A stretch of 36,679 nt of DNA from NCBI GenBank assembly GCA_002179805.1, contig NAVB01000513.1:1-36679 (forward strand), given 5' to 3'. The notes beneath the pieces are model-generated. The model was not told the origin of the DNA and ran no database searches. It saw nothing but the letters and a program-made list of their open reading frames with translations. The position numbers were made by a program, and so were the translations under genes. Positions 20,507-31,074 of the stretch are shown piece by piece (the first letter of the stretch is position 1; each line of letters opens with the position of its first letter). Origin of the DNA: Acanthamoeba lenticulata. Taxonomy: Eukaryota > Discosea > Longamoebia > Acanthamoebidae.

Positions 20507-22432
20507 TTACTTGCGCATGGCTCGCCACGTCTGGAAAAAGGCAAAGTCGGGTTGGACCATGGGCGGCGCCACGATGCCAGTGTCCATCGTCCCGTCGTCC
20601 TCCCCGCCATCGTCATCGAAGTCGTCGTCGTCGTCCAAGCCGGCGTCGTAAGCAACCTTGGCGTACTCGTGCCGTTGCTGCTGCTGCCACAAGAGCCGTC
20701 CATCATCGTCGTCGTCGCTCGACAGGCCAGCACCTGCGCGCATATAAACACGGAGAGATCAGGTTCGCTGTACATAGGGGCAGCAACAACAGCGGAAAGC
20801 AAAGACCACATACCTTCCGAGTCGGAGCCCGAGTCATCGTCCTCCTCCTCTTCCGGGTACTCGTAGTTGGGATTGTTTTCGTCTGCGCATAGACACGGCC
20901 CACGGAAAGAGTCAGCATCAAGGAGTTGCTTCATCAAAACAAAAAAGGCCAAGGGGGTCATTTTAGGTGGTCAGCCACGCAAAATCATTTTTGGCGAACA
21001 TCGACAAGAGGAAGGGTTTCAGGCCAGCAAGCGTGTGATAGCTCACCACATGTGGTGAACCACCACTCGCCGCCGCCATCACCTTCCCACTCATCTTTCT
21101 CGCGCGTGTGTGTCATCATCCATCGAAACATCGAGAATAAAAATAAGAGAGAGATAGTAGAAAAAAAGAGCCAGAGGAGGGGAGCTCAGCTTACCGTTCG
21201 AGTCCTCTGAATCGTAATCCTCGTCGCTGTTGTCATATTCGTTCTCCACCACGAGGTCCTCGTCGAAGGACTCGATGTGAACTCTACATTACGCTTCCCC
21301 GTCAGCAATAGCCGGCGACGACAAAGAGTTGCTGGGACGGGGGGGGGGCATACAGGCCATAGTCTCGCTCGAGTTCTTCGCGGTCGGCCGTGTCGTCAAA
21401 GTAGTAGAGGTCGTACTCGTACTCGTCGTCATCGTCAGAGAGCTTGGCCTTGCCCTTGACCTCGTCCAGATACTGCTTGACCATGGGCAGGTAGCGATTA
21501 AACGCCGTCTCGTCGTCGATGCTGGCGTAGGGCGACGCCTGCTCCCGCTTGCGCTGCTCGCTCTCGCGCACCTGCTCGCGGGTCTTGGCCGCTGCAAGGT
21601 TGGGCACGAAGCGCGGGCCGCCCTGGCGCCGCGCCGACGGCAACTTGCGCGTCGTCGACGTCGAGGTCGTTGTAGCCTTGGGTGCGCCAGAGGGTTTTGT
21701 GTAGACGGGCGGAGGCATCTTCGTTTCATCTCGCGTTCCCTCGTCATCGCGCTCGACAGAGACATCGAGGATCGTACCGGCTTTTGTACGATGCCGCTCT
21801 ACGACCTTGAGGCGGGCGCTCCGTGCTTGTTCCTGGAGAGGAGAGGAACCGAGGGCTTGTGGTGAGTCGTGCAAGTGGGAAAAGGAACGAAACTGACTGG
21901 AAAGGAAGGAGGTCCAAGCACCTGTTTCTGTTGCACGGTCTGTCGCGACTTCTCCTCCTTGCTCACCTCTATAGTGCGCTTGCGCTTTTGCTTCAGGTCT
22001 TTAATCCGATCCTGGATGCACAGTGTGAACAAGATGGGACGGAGACGTGAAGCGGAGAATGAGTACGTACGAGGGCTGTCTTTGTTTCATCTTCCTTCGT
22101 GCTCTTGGTGGTGTGCGCCAGGCGATACAGGCGGCGCGTAGGCGCTACTGCCTGCTCAGGCTGTGTTGATGCGCCAGTTGTGGAAAGCGAAGCAAAAGAG
22201 GACGTGAGAGCATCAAATGCAACTCGCTTCGCTGGCGGCATGCCAACAATAACTACAGAAAAACGATGGATGAGATTTGCGGATGAGAAGATGGACAAAA
22301 TTACGTACCAAGCGATTCCAGTGGCTGTTCATTTCGCTTCCTCTTCACGCGAATGATTGTGCCCCCTCCAACACGCACAGGCGCTGGCTCGGGCTCGAGC
22401 GGTGGCAGGTCATCGTGTGCTGGCTTATCCAT
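20507..22432 (-). CDS. IWR1: Iwr1/SLC7A6OS-like RNA polymerase II nuclear import factor
   Basis: Eight exons (22432-22309, 22252-22071, 22011-21922, 21832-21354, 21283-21195, 21094-21047, 20882-20814, 20733-20507) give 435 residues. Iwr1 binds assembled RNA polymerase II in the cytoplasm and carries it into the nucleus. The start MDKPAHDDLPPLEPEPAP leads to IIRVKRKRNEQPLESLV, the conserved Iwr1 N-terminus with its basic import signal. The core has EYEYDLYYFDDTADREELER, then VHIESFDEDLVVENEYD, DEDYDSEDSN and DENNPNYEYPEEEEDD, the acidic Iwr1 signature. The tail is Asp-rich and ends FFQTWRAMRK. All seven introns are GT-AG and each junction restores a codon. No other candidate family fits. Confidence 0.88.
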
Positions 22433-22636
22433 CCGCTCCGCGTTTGCGGTTTACGAAAAAGGCGGGAACAGTTGGGCAAAGGGCAAGGCAGTGCAGGAGA
22501 AAAAGGCTTTATGAACAAAGAAAATACACTCGAGATGCCCACCTCCTTCTCCTGGCGCTGGCGAGCTTGCGCGCAATAATTACTTCTATACATCGGTAAT
22601 CGAGAGTTGATCAAAGACGTGGGAGGCATACAGCTC

Positions 22637-23803
22637 TCAATCGCTATCCGAATCCTCGGCCTTCGTCGTGGGAAGCACAGGAACCATGGAGCTGAGGACC
22701 TGACTCCTCCACCTCCTCTTGTCCACCTTTCGCACGTCCTCCTGGTGGCCGAGGTACTCGAGGTAGGTCAGGAGGTGGAGAAGGTGATCGTCGATGCGAC
22801 TTCCCCAGTACGACTCAATGTGAATGGCATTGCCATAGTTCCTTTGCCAGGTGGAAGGGGTGTCATCTACGATGAGGACCTGCTTGAGGTCAAAGCCTCG
22901 CCGCTTCACCTTCTTCATGTCCTTAATCACCATGCGCTGCACCCACGTCACAGTAAATCAGCAAGGGCCCGCGGATAGCTGAGTAGTCAGGTTCTTGAGG
23001 CACAAATCGTACCTCGCCGGTGGCAGGACAGAATTTGTTTGTACATCTCTCGGCAGAGAAGAGGAAGGAAATGTTGGAGGGATCCGGGAACACATGCCGC
23101 ACGATCTCGGCGGCGTACTCGCAGCCTGAGGCATAGCGAGAGGCAGAGAGCGTGAGGAAGAGACTTCATTTTCTCGTCTCTTGAAAGAGCGAAACAACGG
23201 GGGGGGGAGGGGAGACGAAGGTCGAGGCAACGGGAAGGTACCTGAGGCCGTCCACACGGCAACGTCGAACCACTCGAGGATGGTCGAGACGAAGTAGTCA
23301 AGGTACGGTCGCTTGTAGACGAAGATCTCTTCGTTGAAGAGGGTGAAATCGGCCTGTTGGTAGGTCCTGCGCTGGAACTCGCTGTGGACAAGCGTGCCAT
23401 CGAGATCGAGCACAAGAAGGAGCGGGAAGCGCTTGGCGGGCCTCGAGAGCGACTTGGTTACACGGTGGGTGTGCACGACCTGCCTCGCCAGTTGCTTCTT
23501 CTCCTTCCTCGCTCTCCTCTCTGTCTTCTTGGCGTGTCGCCTCTGGATTACTTCAGTCTTAGGGACTCTGTCGATCTTGGGCTCCTTCGCGGCGACGTCG
23601 TCGGTGAGGCTGATGTCGACGTCCGCCATGAGAGTCTCGATCTTGGACTCATCTTCGAGATTGAAGTGATGGTGTTTCTTCTTGACCTCATCCTTCTCCC
23701 CGAAGCATTCCTTGGCCTTGCCGAGGGGCCCTTCCTCATCGTCGTCGATGTGGTGCTCCCTGAACCTCTCAACGCACAGCATGCTGTCCTCGGTGCTCAG
23801 CAT
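22637..23803 (-). CDS. NLI-interacting-factor/FCP1-like HAD phosphatase
   Basis: Exons are 23803-23242, 23125-23013 and 22936-22637, giving 324 residues. The catalytic DxDGT motif is LVLDLDGTLVHSE with Asp133 (phospho-acceptor) and Asp135 (acid/base). Further marks are IFVYKRPYLDYFVSTILEWF, VAVWTASGCEYAAEIV (motif II Thr) and VLIVDDTPSTWQRNYGNAI (motif III Asp-Asp), followed by DDHLLHLLTYLEYL. This is the small CTD phosphatase fold; relatives dephosphorylate the RNA polymerase II CTD, or lipin as Dullard/Nem1 does. The first 120 residues are charged and Lys/His/Asp rich, with no transmembrane segment, which argues against Dullard. The substrate is unknown. A poly-C/G run lies in intron 1. Start 23803 is the first ATG; the frame is briefly open upstream. 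Confidence 0.85.
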
Positions 23804-24346
23804 ATTCCTTAGATGAAGACGAGTTTTGTTTGCTCGCAGCTCTGTAGGCTCACGACGATGAAGTCGTGTCGGTGTTTTGATTCAAGCTCTCTTTGCTTTC
23901 CGGAAACGTAGCGACACCTGTAAGAAGTCCGATCTACAGGTGCGTCTTCTTTGATGGAGAAGTGTGCCGGAAGAGAGAAGAGGATGGAGCAGTGGCCAGC
24001 CGGTTGTGAGTGTGTGTGTTTTTTTGAGGTCCAGAGAAAGAAGCAAAGAGAAAAGCTGCAGTCCCCCACCACTGTCGTGTGTGGCGGTCGTACAGTTAAT
24101 TATATTTTATGTCCGGCGGAGCAGAGCTGCGGCCAATTGGTGTGTAGTCGACACATGCGCTATCTGGCCGTTGGCAGATGAACTTGCCGCAAGTCTGCCG
24201 CGGTAAGAAATGCCGCGGGAACCTTCCTCTTGAAACCACCCTCCACGCCCTGTTCGACAGAAGAACCTTCTTCTCCGCGCTTCTGTTGGTAATAAATAAA
24301 TACTGGAAAAAAAAAAGACAAGCAAAGCCTCTGTCTCTGGCTCATC
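23804..24346. other. 543-base intergenic region
   Basis: This lies between the phosphatase start and the transporter stop, both minus strand. Several short open frames on both strands have no recognisable content. It probably holds the phosphatase promoter and the transporter 3' UTR. Confidence 0.6.
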
Positions 24347-26050
24347 TCACTCCCACTCGTCCGGGTCGATCCCCTTCCTCCTGTCGGACCAGGCCCGTAG
24401 CTTGTCGTGGATCCACTGCGCGTTGTTTACCTGTCCGCTCTCGCGCGTCAGTGGACAGTGGAAAGCCAGCTCAGCTGACAGCAACGGGGAAGGCCCATAC
24501 ATAGGTATTGACGCCGAAGCCGCCAAACACCATGATCCCCGATATGAGATACATCCAAGAGAACTGGGTTAGGTGAGAGATGACGCGTAAGCCTTCACGG
24601 TGCCCAGCGAGAACAGAGAAGAAACAATCGTACTGGCTTGGGAAATATGAGGAACGACAGCACCAACGTCGCCACCTTGCGGCAACAGGCCACGAAGATG
24701 GCCACCACAGCACCAAATCTGGAACGATATCACAGGCCTGTGAGTGAGGTCGGCAGGCCACTGAAGTGCCGACGTGGAACGTGCCTCTTGATGATTGCCA
24801 GGTAGAAGTAGACACCAAAGTAGCCCATTGTCGCCTCCGAGTAAGATCTCAGGGTTAAGGGAAGACCATCATGAACATGAAAGAGAAGCAAGAGGAGAGT
24901 GAGAGGAAGGTGAAAAAAAAGAGGGGAGGCATTGGAGGATATGATGATCAGGCTCAGGGTGCCACTGTTGCGCATGCAGAACTCGATCGCCGAAACAAGT
25001 TCGCCTGAAAGAGAAGTGATGACCAGCACTTGTGCGAACCCCACCAGGTTGGAGTAGAACACCTGATGGTTGTGAACAACCGTAAGTGAGAGGGGTTGCG
25101 CGATGAAGAGATGGTGGGCGGACCATCTCGCCCTGAGGGCTGCCAAAGTTCTTCAGGATCTTCTCTTGAAAATTGGAGAGCAAGGCCTCAGACAAAACGG
25201 ATGTAAGGACCATGGCCAACCCTGCAGATGAAAACATAGGTTAGAAGATATTGTAATGCTGGCAGACTGGAGAAAAGTACCAATGGAGTTGAATTCAGCA
25301 CTGATCTGGCTGTCAGCAAGGGTGAACAAGGCCAAGCCAGTACTGACCAGGACCGCGCCGCAGTACTCTGCCACCGTATAACTGCCAGCAGACACACATA
25401 AAGTCAGTTGCAGCTACTGTTACTGCCATCTGTGATGCACACACCTTCGCTGGATTATGAACAAGCCAAACAGCATCGCTGGGATGACCTTGGCTGATCG
25501 CAGGATCACCTGTTCATCGATCAGATAATGCCCAACATCAGGAATAAGTTGGAGATGCTTCAACCTTGGTTGGATAGTTCAGGTAGCCCAGAGAAGCGTT
25601 GCCAAGGCCGGTGGTGAACATGAGCAGGACCGATAAAATGAAGTAGTAGCGGAGCGGTGTCCTGTGTGCCCGTGGCAATGAGTGCTGGCCCCTGAGCATT
25701 TCACAATGCACACAAGGGCGAACCTTCGTTCATTTGTGAAGACATTAAAACTGGAGAAGGAGAAAAGCATGAAAGCCAGCAGTTCGAAGAGAGTGAGGAA
25801 GAGGCCGTAGTTGTAGCCGGGTATTTTAAAGATGGCTTCCTGTTTGTTCAGGTGTAGTAGTCAGCTCATGTGCGCGCAATAAAGTTTGCAGGTGCTGTGG
25901 AGGTCGTGCCTGAAGGTAGCCATGAGTAATGTGAAAGAAAAACACGCCACCTACGCATATCAACAGCTGTACAAACTGCGGCAGGTGGCCCACTTCGATG
26001 GTGAAGAGTGTGAACGATTGCGGCTGCTTCTCTTTCAGCCCTAAATCCAT
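24347..26050 (-). CDS. UAA-family nucleotide-sulfate/sugar transporter, SLC35B2/B3-like
   Basis: Eleven exons (26050-25910, 25839-25724, 25661-25565, 25509-25445, 25381-25281, 25221-25124, 25062-24943, 24840-24785, 24718-24634, 24563-24501, 24430-24347) give 341 residues with about ten hydrophobic segments. Motifs match PAPS transporters of the Golgi: HGYLQEAIF, LGNASLGYLNYPTKVILRS, AKVIPAMLFG, STGLALFTLADSQISAEFNSIG, NFQEKILK, TMGYFGVYFYLAIIKRFGA and RKVATLVLSFLIFPKPFSW. It likely carries PAPS or a nucleotide sugar from cytosol into Golgi. The C-terminus NNAQWIHDKLRAW ends without a clear retrieval signal. Two introns are GC-AG and one looks U12-type AT-AC. Without those splices the conserved TM segments are interrupted. 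An upstream non-coding exon is possible. Confidence 0.83.
24719..24784 (-). other. GC-AG intron, SLC35B2/B3-like gene (second)
   Basis: AAGAG|GCACGT to TTCCAG|A, 66 bases. The splice restores AIIKRFGAVVAIF, matching the ALIKIFGALIAV region of human SLC35B3. Confidence 0.75.
24841..24942 (-). other. Candidate U12-type AT-AC intron, SLC35B2/B3-like gene
   Basis: On the coding strand the donor is ATC|ATATCCTCC (U12 consensus ATATCCTTT). A branch-site-like TCCCTTAAC (consensus TTCCTTAAC) lies 14 bases before the acceptor TTAC|TCG. Splicing joins CMRNSGTLSLII to SEATMGYFGV in phase 0 and gives the same spacing to GYFG as human SLC35B3. No GT-AG or GC-AG pair I tried fits both frame and homology. 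The 102 bases are open in frame, so retention would add 34 residues. Confidence 0.7.
25840..25909 (-). other. GC-AG intron, SLC35B2/B3-like gene (first)
   Basis: CTTCAG|GCACGA to AAACAG|GAA, 70 bases. The splice restores HGYLQEAIF, a family hallmark (GYLQE). Confidence 0.75.
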
Positions 26051-26213
26051 AAGGGCCACTACTGCAAATCTATGTTGGTCTTGTCGTTAGGCAAGAGTTT
26101 ATCAGCGCCAAAAGGAGATCCCGCGCAACACTTTCCTTAACAAGAATAATCTCATTATTTTTTTGTTTTTACGTTTGTATTTATTTATTTGTTGTTCCTA
26201 AATGCGGAGAACC

Positions 26214-28921
26214 TCATGAGGAGAAGAGGTTCTGGAAGAGCTCATCGGCCATGGGCGCCCCCTGCTGCAGTTGGGTGATGGGCGGCATGAAGTTCACAAG
26301 CGGCGCCATCACGTCGTATCGGATCTTCCTGCCCTTGGACGCCTGGAATATAGACACACGCACCACGAAGCGAAGTCAGCGCGCGTTGTGGCCCAGATTT
26401 TGTTCTGAACAGTTGTGTTTACCTTTTGATCGACGTCCTTCTTCTTGTTCTTTCGCAGCAAGCGACGCAGTTGAGCGTGGGTTCGGCCCAGCGCGATGGG
26501 ATCGGTCACGTCCGCCGTTCCGCTCTCCACGAGTTCTACACAAAGCGAGTCAGACCAAGAAGAATAAATCGAGTCAAGTCGCACACGTCACGGCCCGTAC
26601 CTCGCAGCAGTTGATGGTAGAAGTCGAAGTCATCGAAGATCTCCTCGTCGTACTCTTCCTCCTTCTGCTTCTTCCTGCCGCCGGGATTCTCCTCTGCCGC
26701 CACTGGCGTTACGTCCTTCTCCTTGTGTCGTGTGGCATGTGTGTGCGATGTGAGAAAAGGGCTTTGCACATCCAACCCGAACACGCGCGTACCTTCTTCG
26801 CGGGCTGGGGGAAGAGCGCGGCACCAAAGACCTTGACCGTCGATCGCCTCAACTGGGTGCGGCGGACCAAGCGCTGCTGGTCGGCCATCAGCTGCGAAAT
26901 CTGATTGAGCACCGTCCTGTTTTCAGAATAATAATAATAAAATGAATAATAAAAAGAAATTACAGTCAGCCCCGGGTGTCAAAAAAGGAGCGGAAGAGGG
27001 GCGGGGAAGAACCTGTTGATGGCCTTGAACTCCTTCTGCATGATGCCCTGCGAGAGCATTGTCTTCCGGTTCCACCGATCGATCACTTCATCCGCCTTCT
27101 TCCACAAGTTGTCCTGAACGAACAAGCAGCATGTTAATATGAAATCAAATATTAAATAATTAATAAGTAAATTCTGAAGATAAATAAAACCAAACCGGGA
27201 AAGCATACCTCCACCGCGATAAACTCGTCCCAGCGGGGCTCGACTGGCGCAGCGTTGCCGTCCTCGCGCTCTTCGAGCGCCACATCATCTTCATCATGGC
27301 CGTTGGCCACTTGCTGGCCCTCGAGGACAGACTCAAAGGTGTCGTTCGCGGCGAGGAGAGTTTTCTTGGCCGAGACGAGGCCGTTGAAGAGCGAGGCCAG
27401 TGACGAGGCCGCCTCGTCCAGCCCCTCCTTCAGCTGTCTACTCTTCTTTGTGAGCTTGTCCTCTTCCTCCTCCTCGTCGTCACTCTCTTCTGCCTCTGCG
27501 TCTTCCGTCTTGAGCTTCTTGCTCGGCCTCTGCTTCGTCGACGCGCCCTTGGGCGGGGACACGAACAGCGGATAGGCCTTTGCCGACGGGAACCTGCAAC
27601 ACAGGTCGTCGCGCACACACAGCGGGTCAATCAAATAAACGTCCTCCTGCGTTGTGGCCCGTCCCTCGCTCGCGAGAGATTGAGATTGAGTAAGAGAATG
27701 GGTCGTGTCGCACCTGTTGGCCGTGCTGAGTGCCTGCTGGAACGCGATGCGGAGCTCCATGAAGTTGTTCCACAGGAGCTTCTGGTTCTTGGTGTGGATC
27801 GCCTTCTCCAGCTCCTTTCGGTTGTCGGACCTGCGTTGGCGGCAAAGAACAATCGCGCGTGTCAGCTCGAGCATTGATTTGGCAGCGGTGGAGCAAAAGC
27901 GGGCAGTACTTGATGGACGTGACCGAGTGCTTCTCCTCCTCCTTGAGCTTCCGCAGCTCCTTCTCGAGCTTGTCCTCGCCCTCCTGCTCCGCCTCGGCCA
28001 TGAGACCCAGAGTCTCCATGTCATCTTCATCGTCGTCTTCGTCGTCATCATCACCCTTTCCCTTGTCGTCCTCATCTTCAACGTGATCTTCATCGTCGTC
28101 TTCATTCAAGTCATCGTCATCATCCTCGTCAGCGTCCTCTTGCTCAGCCCTGTTCCGCTTCCGCGTGATGGAAGGCGAGGCGGTCTTGGCCTTGGGCTTG
28201 AAGGCGATCTTGCCCGACCTGTCGATGGTCAATTCCTCCTCGCTCTCGTCCTCCTCGCCCTCGCTTTCCTCCTCGTCTTGTTCAGCGTCCTCGGCTCCAT
28301 CGTCGTGTTCCGCGCTGTCAGCCTTCTCTTCATCGTCCTCTTCATCATCGTCATCCTCATCTTCCTCCATAACCACGCCATGGTTTGCTTCTTCTCCGTC
28401 ATCGACACCATCTTGTTCTTCATCATCATCGTCGTCGTGCTCATCCACGTGGTCACCATCCTCGTCGTCATCATCGTCAGAGCTCGCCTCCCAGCCGTCC
28501 TCTTCCAGGTCTTTGCGGGACACCTGCGCGGAGCACGATGTGGCGGTGAGGAGCCGCACGACGGTGGCGAAGAAAGAAAAAGATGCAACCTTTGTGCCAA
28601 GATAGCGCGTGCCCATAGACAGGTCCGAGGCACGCAGAGGGAGATGCTCCTTGACCGTCTTGTGAAGCTTTTTGCCTGCCAAACGTAAAGAGAGCATAAG
28701 AAGAACGGCAAGAGATGGAAAATGGCAGATTAGAGATTAAAAAATGGTGGAATGAAGATTTCGCAAGATGTACCCTTGGAAGCGCTCTCCACCTCCAAGT
28801 CGCTGTGGAAAGGCATAACGGCGGCCCCACCGCCGATGAGATCCTCGGCCGCCTCCACGGCCTTGGGCCGAGGGTTGAGATACTCCTCCAGCATCTCCTC
28901 CAGTGATGATTTGGCACTCAT
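26214..28921 (-). CDS. AATF: AATF/Bfr2 (Che-1) ribosome biogenesis protein
   Basis: Ten exons (28921-28774, 28675-28590, 28523-27910, 27830-27714, 27593-27209, 27113-27013, 26916-26793, 26721-26601, 26535-26423, 26342-26214) give 645 residues. AATF/Bfr2 works in the nucleolus in the small-subunit processome. The N-terminus MSAKSSLEEMLEEYLNPRP is followed by the conserved RYLGTKVSRKDLEE and a very long Asp/Glu region (about residues 85-220). Then come the AATF helix (LLWNNFMELRIAFQQALSTAN, RFP), DNLWKKADEVIDRWNRKT, LNQISQLMADQQRLVRRTQ and the C-terminal TRAUB domain: IFDDFDFYHQLLRELVESG, DVDQKASKGRKIRYDV. All introns are GT-AG. It is divergent from NOLC1, another nucleolar gene. Confidence 0.92.
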
Positions 28922-29165
28922 TTTGTTGGGCAGAGCTCAGGGATGCGTGTCTTGAGAAGCTCTAATGGAAATCAATGGCCAGCAATCAGGGCTCCGCTTC
29001 CGGCTTTCTTCCCGTTCAAGTGTTTTTTTATTTATTTTAAAGCAATATTTAACTTTCAAAAATGCCAGATATGCGTTCTTGGCCCGACTTTTTTCCGAGC
29101 TTCTTCCGGACAGAGAGAAGCCTGTCTGCTTCTTGTTGCTGCCCGTCTCTCTTCACCTGCACAAG
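28922..29165. promoter_or_regulatory. Divergent promoter region, AATF and NOLC1
   Basis: 244 bases separate the divergent start codons of two nucleolar ribosome-biogenesis genes. It contains an AT-rich tract near 29020-29055. No motif is firmly assigned. Confidence 0.5.
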
Positions 29166-30676
29166 ATGTCCGCCACTACTCCGTCCGATCTTTACCCGCT
29201 CGTGTATGCCTTCCTTGTGGCCAACGGTAAGAAGAAGAGCGCCAAGACACTGAAGAAGGAGGTCGACCTGGTACGATTTCTGAGATGAAATCAGTCATCG
29301 CGCTGCGATTTTGTAGAATTATCTGAATGTTCATTTGTTTAACGCTGCTACTCTTATTCATAAACAGAAGGATGTCTCGGACGACCAGCCTGATCTGGTG
29401 GAGATTTACAAGGCCCACCTTTCCGCCACCAGGTACCACTTTTGTTATTCTCTTCTGCCTCACTTGAGAATTGCATGCTACAGAGAAAGAATCGCTTACA
29501 ATTTTTCAAATTCATGGATCCTCTCTGCGATATGTGACATATTTGCAGCTCCAAGCCCGCTCCGGCCGGCGTGAGCGATGGCAAGAAGAGGAAGAGGAAT
29601 GATTCAGATGATGAGGAAAAGGAGGAGACCCCGGCCCCGAGCAAGAAGTCCAAGAAGGACGATGACGATGACGACAGCTCGTCTGATGACAGCTCCGACG
29701 ATTCCTCTTCTTCCTCCTCCGAGTCCGAAGAGGAGAAGGAGGAGAAGACCAAGAAGGCCAAGGAGGAAGAGAAGGACGAGTCGTCGTCGGACGACGATGA
29801 CAGCTCGTCTGATGACGATGACTCTTCTTCCGACGACGACGACTCTTCTTCCGACGACGATGAGTCTTCATCGGACGATGATAAGAAGTCGAAGGCGGAC
29901 ACCAAGAAGGCGGACACCAAGGACGATGACTCGTCGTCTTCGTCTTCGGATGACGACAGCTCATCTGATGATGACAACGACAAGAAGTCGAAGGCGGAGG
30001 CCAAGAAGGAAGAGGACGATGACTCGTCGTCGTCGGACGATGACAGCTCGTCTGACGACGATAGCTCGTCGGATGATGAGGAAGAGGAGAAGGACAAGAA
30101 GGACAAGAAGGAAGACAAGGACGAGTCTTCATCGGACGATGATGACTCGTCGTCGTCGTCGGATGACTCGTCGTCAGATGACTCGTCGTCTTCCTCAGAT
30201 GAAGAGGAGGAGGAGAAGCCCAAGAAGAAGGACACCAAGAAGGAGGAAAAGAAGAAGGAGAAGAAGGAGGAAGCGGACTCGATGGACGTCGAGGCGCCGG
30301 CTACTAACGGCCACGCCAACAGCACCCCGAGCAAGAAGTCCAAGAAGGAGAACGTGCCCTTCAAGCGCGTCAAGGAGGACGAAATCGAGGTCGCTCCCCA
30401 GCTCGCCGACAACTCGTTCTACTCCAAGGCACGTTATTGTTGATAGTTATATTTCTTTTATTTATTTATTTGTTTAATTCATTATGTTGGTACATCACAA
30501 GGCTAATCCTTGATCGGTTCACACAGGCTGACGAGTGGGGCGCCAAGGCCAACTCGGTGCTGAGCGCCGTGCGAGGCAAGGGCTTCAGGCACGAGAAGAC
30601 CAAGAAGAAGCGCGGTGGCTACAAGGGCGGCAAGATCAACGACGGCATGGTGTCGAGCATCAAGTTTGATGACTAA
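29166..30676 (+). CDS. NOLC1: NOLC1/Nopp140/SRP40-like nucleolar phosphoprotein
   Basis: Exons are 29166-29270, 29368-29432, 29549-30428 and 30527-30676, giving 399 residues. The N-terminus carries a LisH-like motif ([20 protein letters not shown]). Residues about 65-310 alternate Ser/Asp-Glu blocks with Lys-rich blocks, the Nopp140 pattern of CK2-site repeats. The C-terminal SRP40 domain is conserved: [50 protein letters not shown] and VSSIKFDD. This family chaperones box C/D and H/ACA snoRNPs in nucleoli and Cajal bodies. The last intron has a GC donor. The central region is rich in repeats, so its length could vary between strains. Confidence 0.92.
30429..30526 (+). other. GC-AG intron, NOLC1 gene
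   Basis: TCCAAG|GCACGT to CACAG|GCT, 98 bases. The splice restores [15 protein letters not shown], a highly conserved SRP40 motif. Reading through hits a stop after six codons' worth of intron. Confidence 0.85.
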
Positions 30677-31074
30677 GGAGAGAGCGAGAGGAAGAGAGAA
30701 CAAGAGAGTCTGTTTTTTTGTGTTGGCGCCAACCGTAAAAACAAATAAAAAAAACAAAACAAAAAATTAATTGCCATTGGTGGAAGACAAGTCCGCCCGC
30801 CATCGGCGAAGCGCAAACTTTATTACTTCCCGGCTTGTGCCGACAGCTCTCATACAACAAAAGATAGAGGAAGCCTTGGTGAGCTGGTACACCCCCTACC
30901 GATTAAGGCTTAAGTTGTGTTTGGTCTTCTTTTTAATGAGGGGAGGGTTTCATGGCAACTTTGTAGCGCCTGGCCTCCACGCCTTTTCTTGATTTGATTA
31001 TTAGGATGATGCAACCTTAACCAAGTGTATGATGATCATGCAGACACGTTCCACGTTGAACCCACACCACACGC
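30677..31074. promoter_or_regulatory. 398-base intergenic region, NOLC1 3' end to LIM gene promoter
   Basis: This lies between two plus-strand genes. The first part is A-rich (likely 3' UTR), the rest is the presumed LIM gene promoter. No further gene is visible. Confidence 0.5.
30744..30749 (+). terminator. Putative polyadenylation signal AATAAA
   Basis: AATAAA lies about 68 bases after the NOLC1 stop in an A-rich stretch. It is a motif match only. Confidence 0.4.

Noticed and set aside
23804..24346. Possible small gene in the 543-base gap
   Set aside because: Open frames are short, overlap on both strands and show no domain, leader or splice pattern.
27705..28688. 327-residue plus-strand hydrophobic open frame opposite AATF
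   Set aside because: Reverse complement of Asp/Glu-coding repeats gives Val/Ile/Leu runs that mimic membrane segments; AATF exons explain the region.
29354..30412. 352-residue minus-strand Ser-rich open frame opposite NOLC1
   Set aside because: Antisense of the Asp/Ser/Lys repeat; the plus strand has conserved LisH and SRP40 ends.
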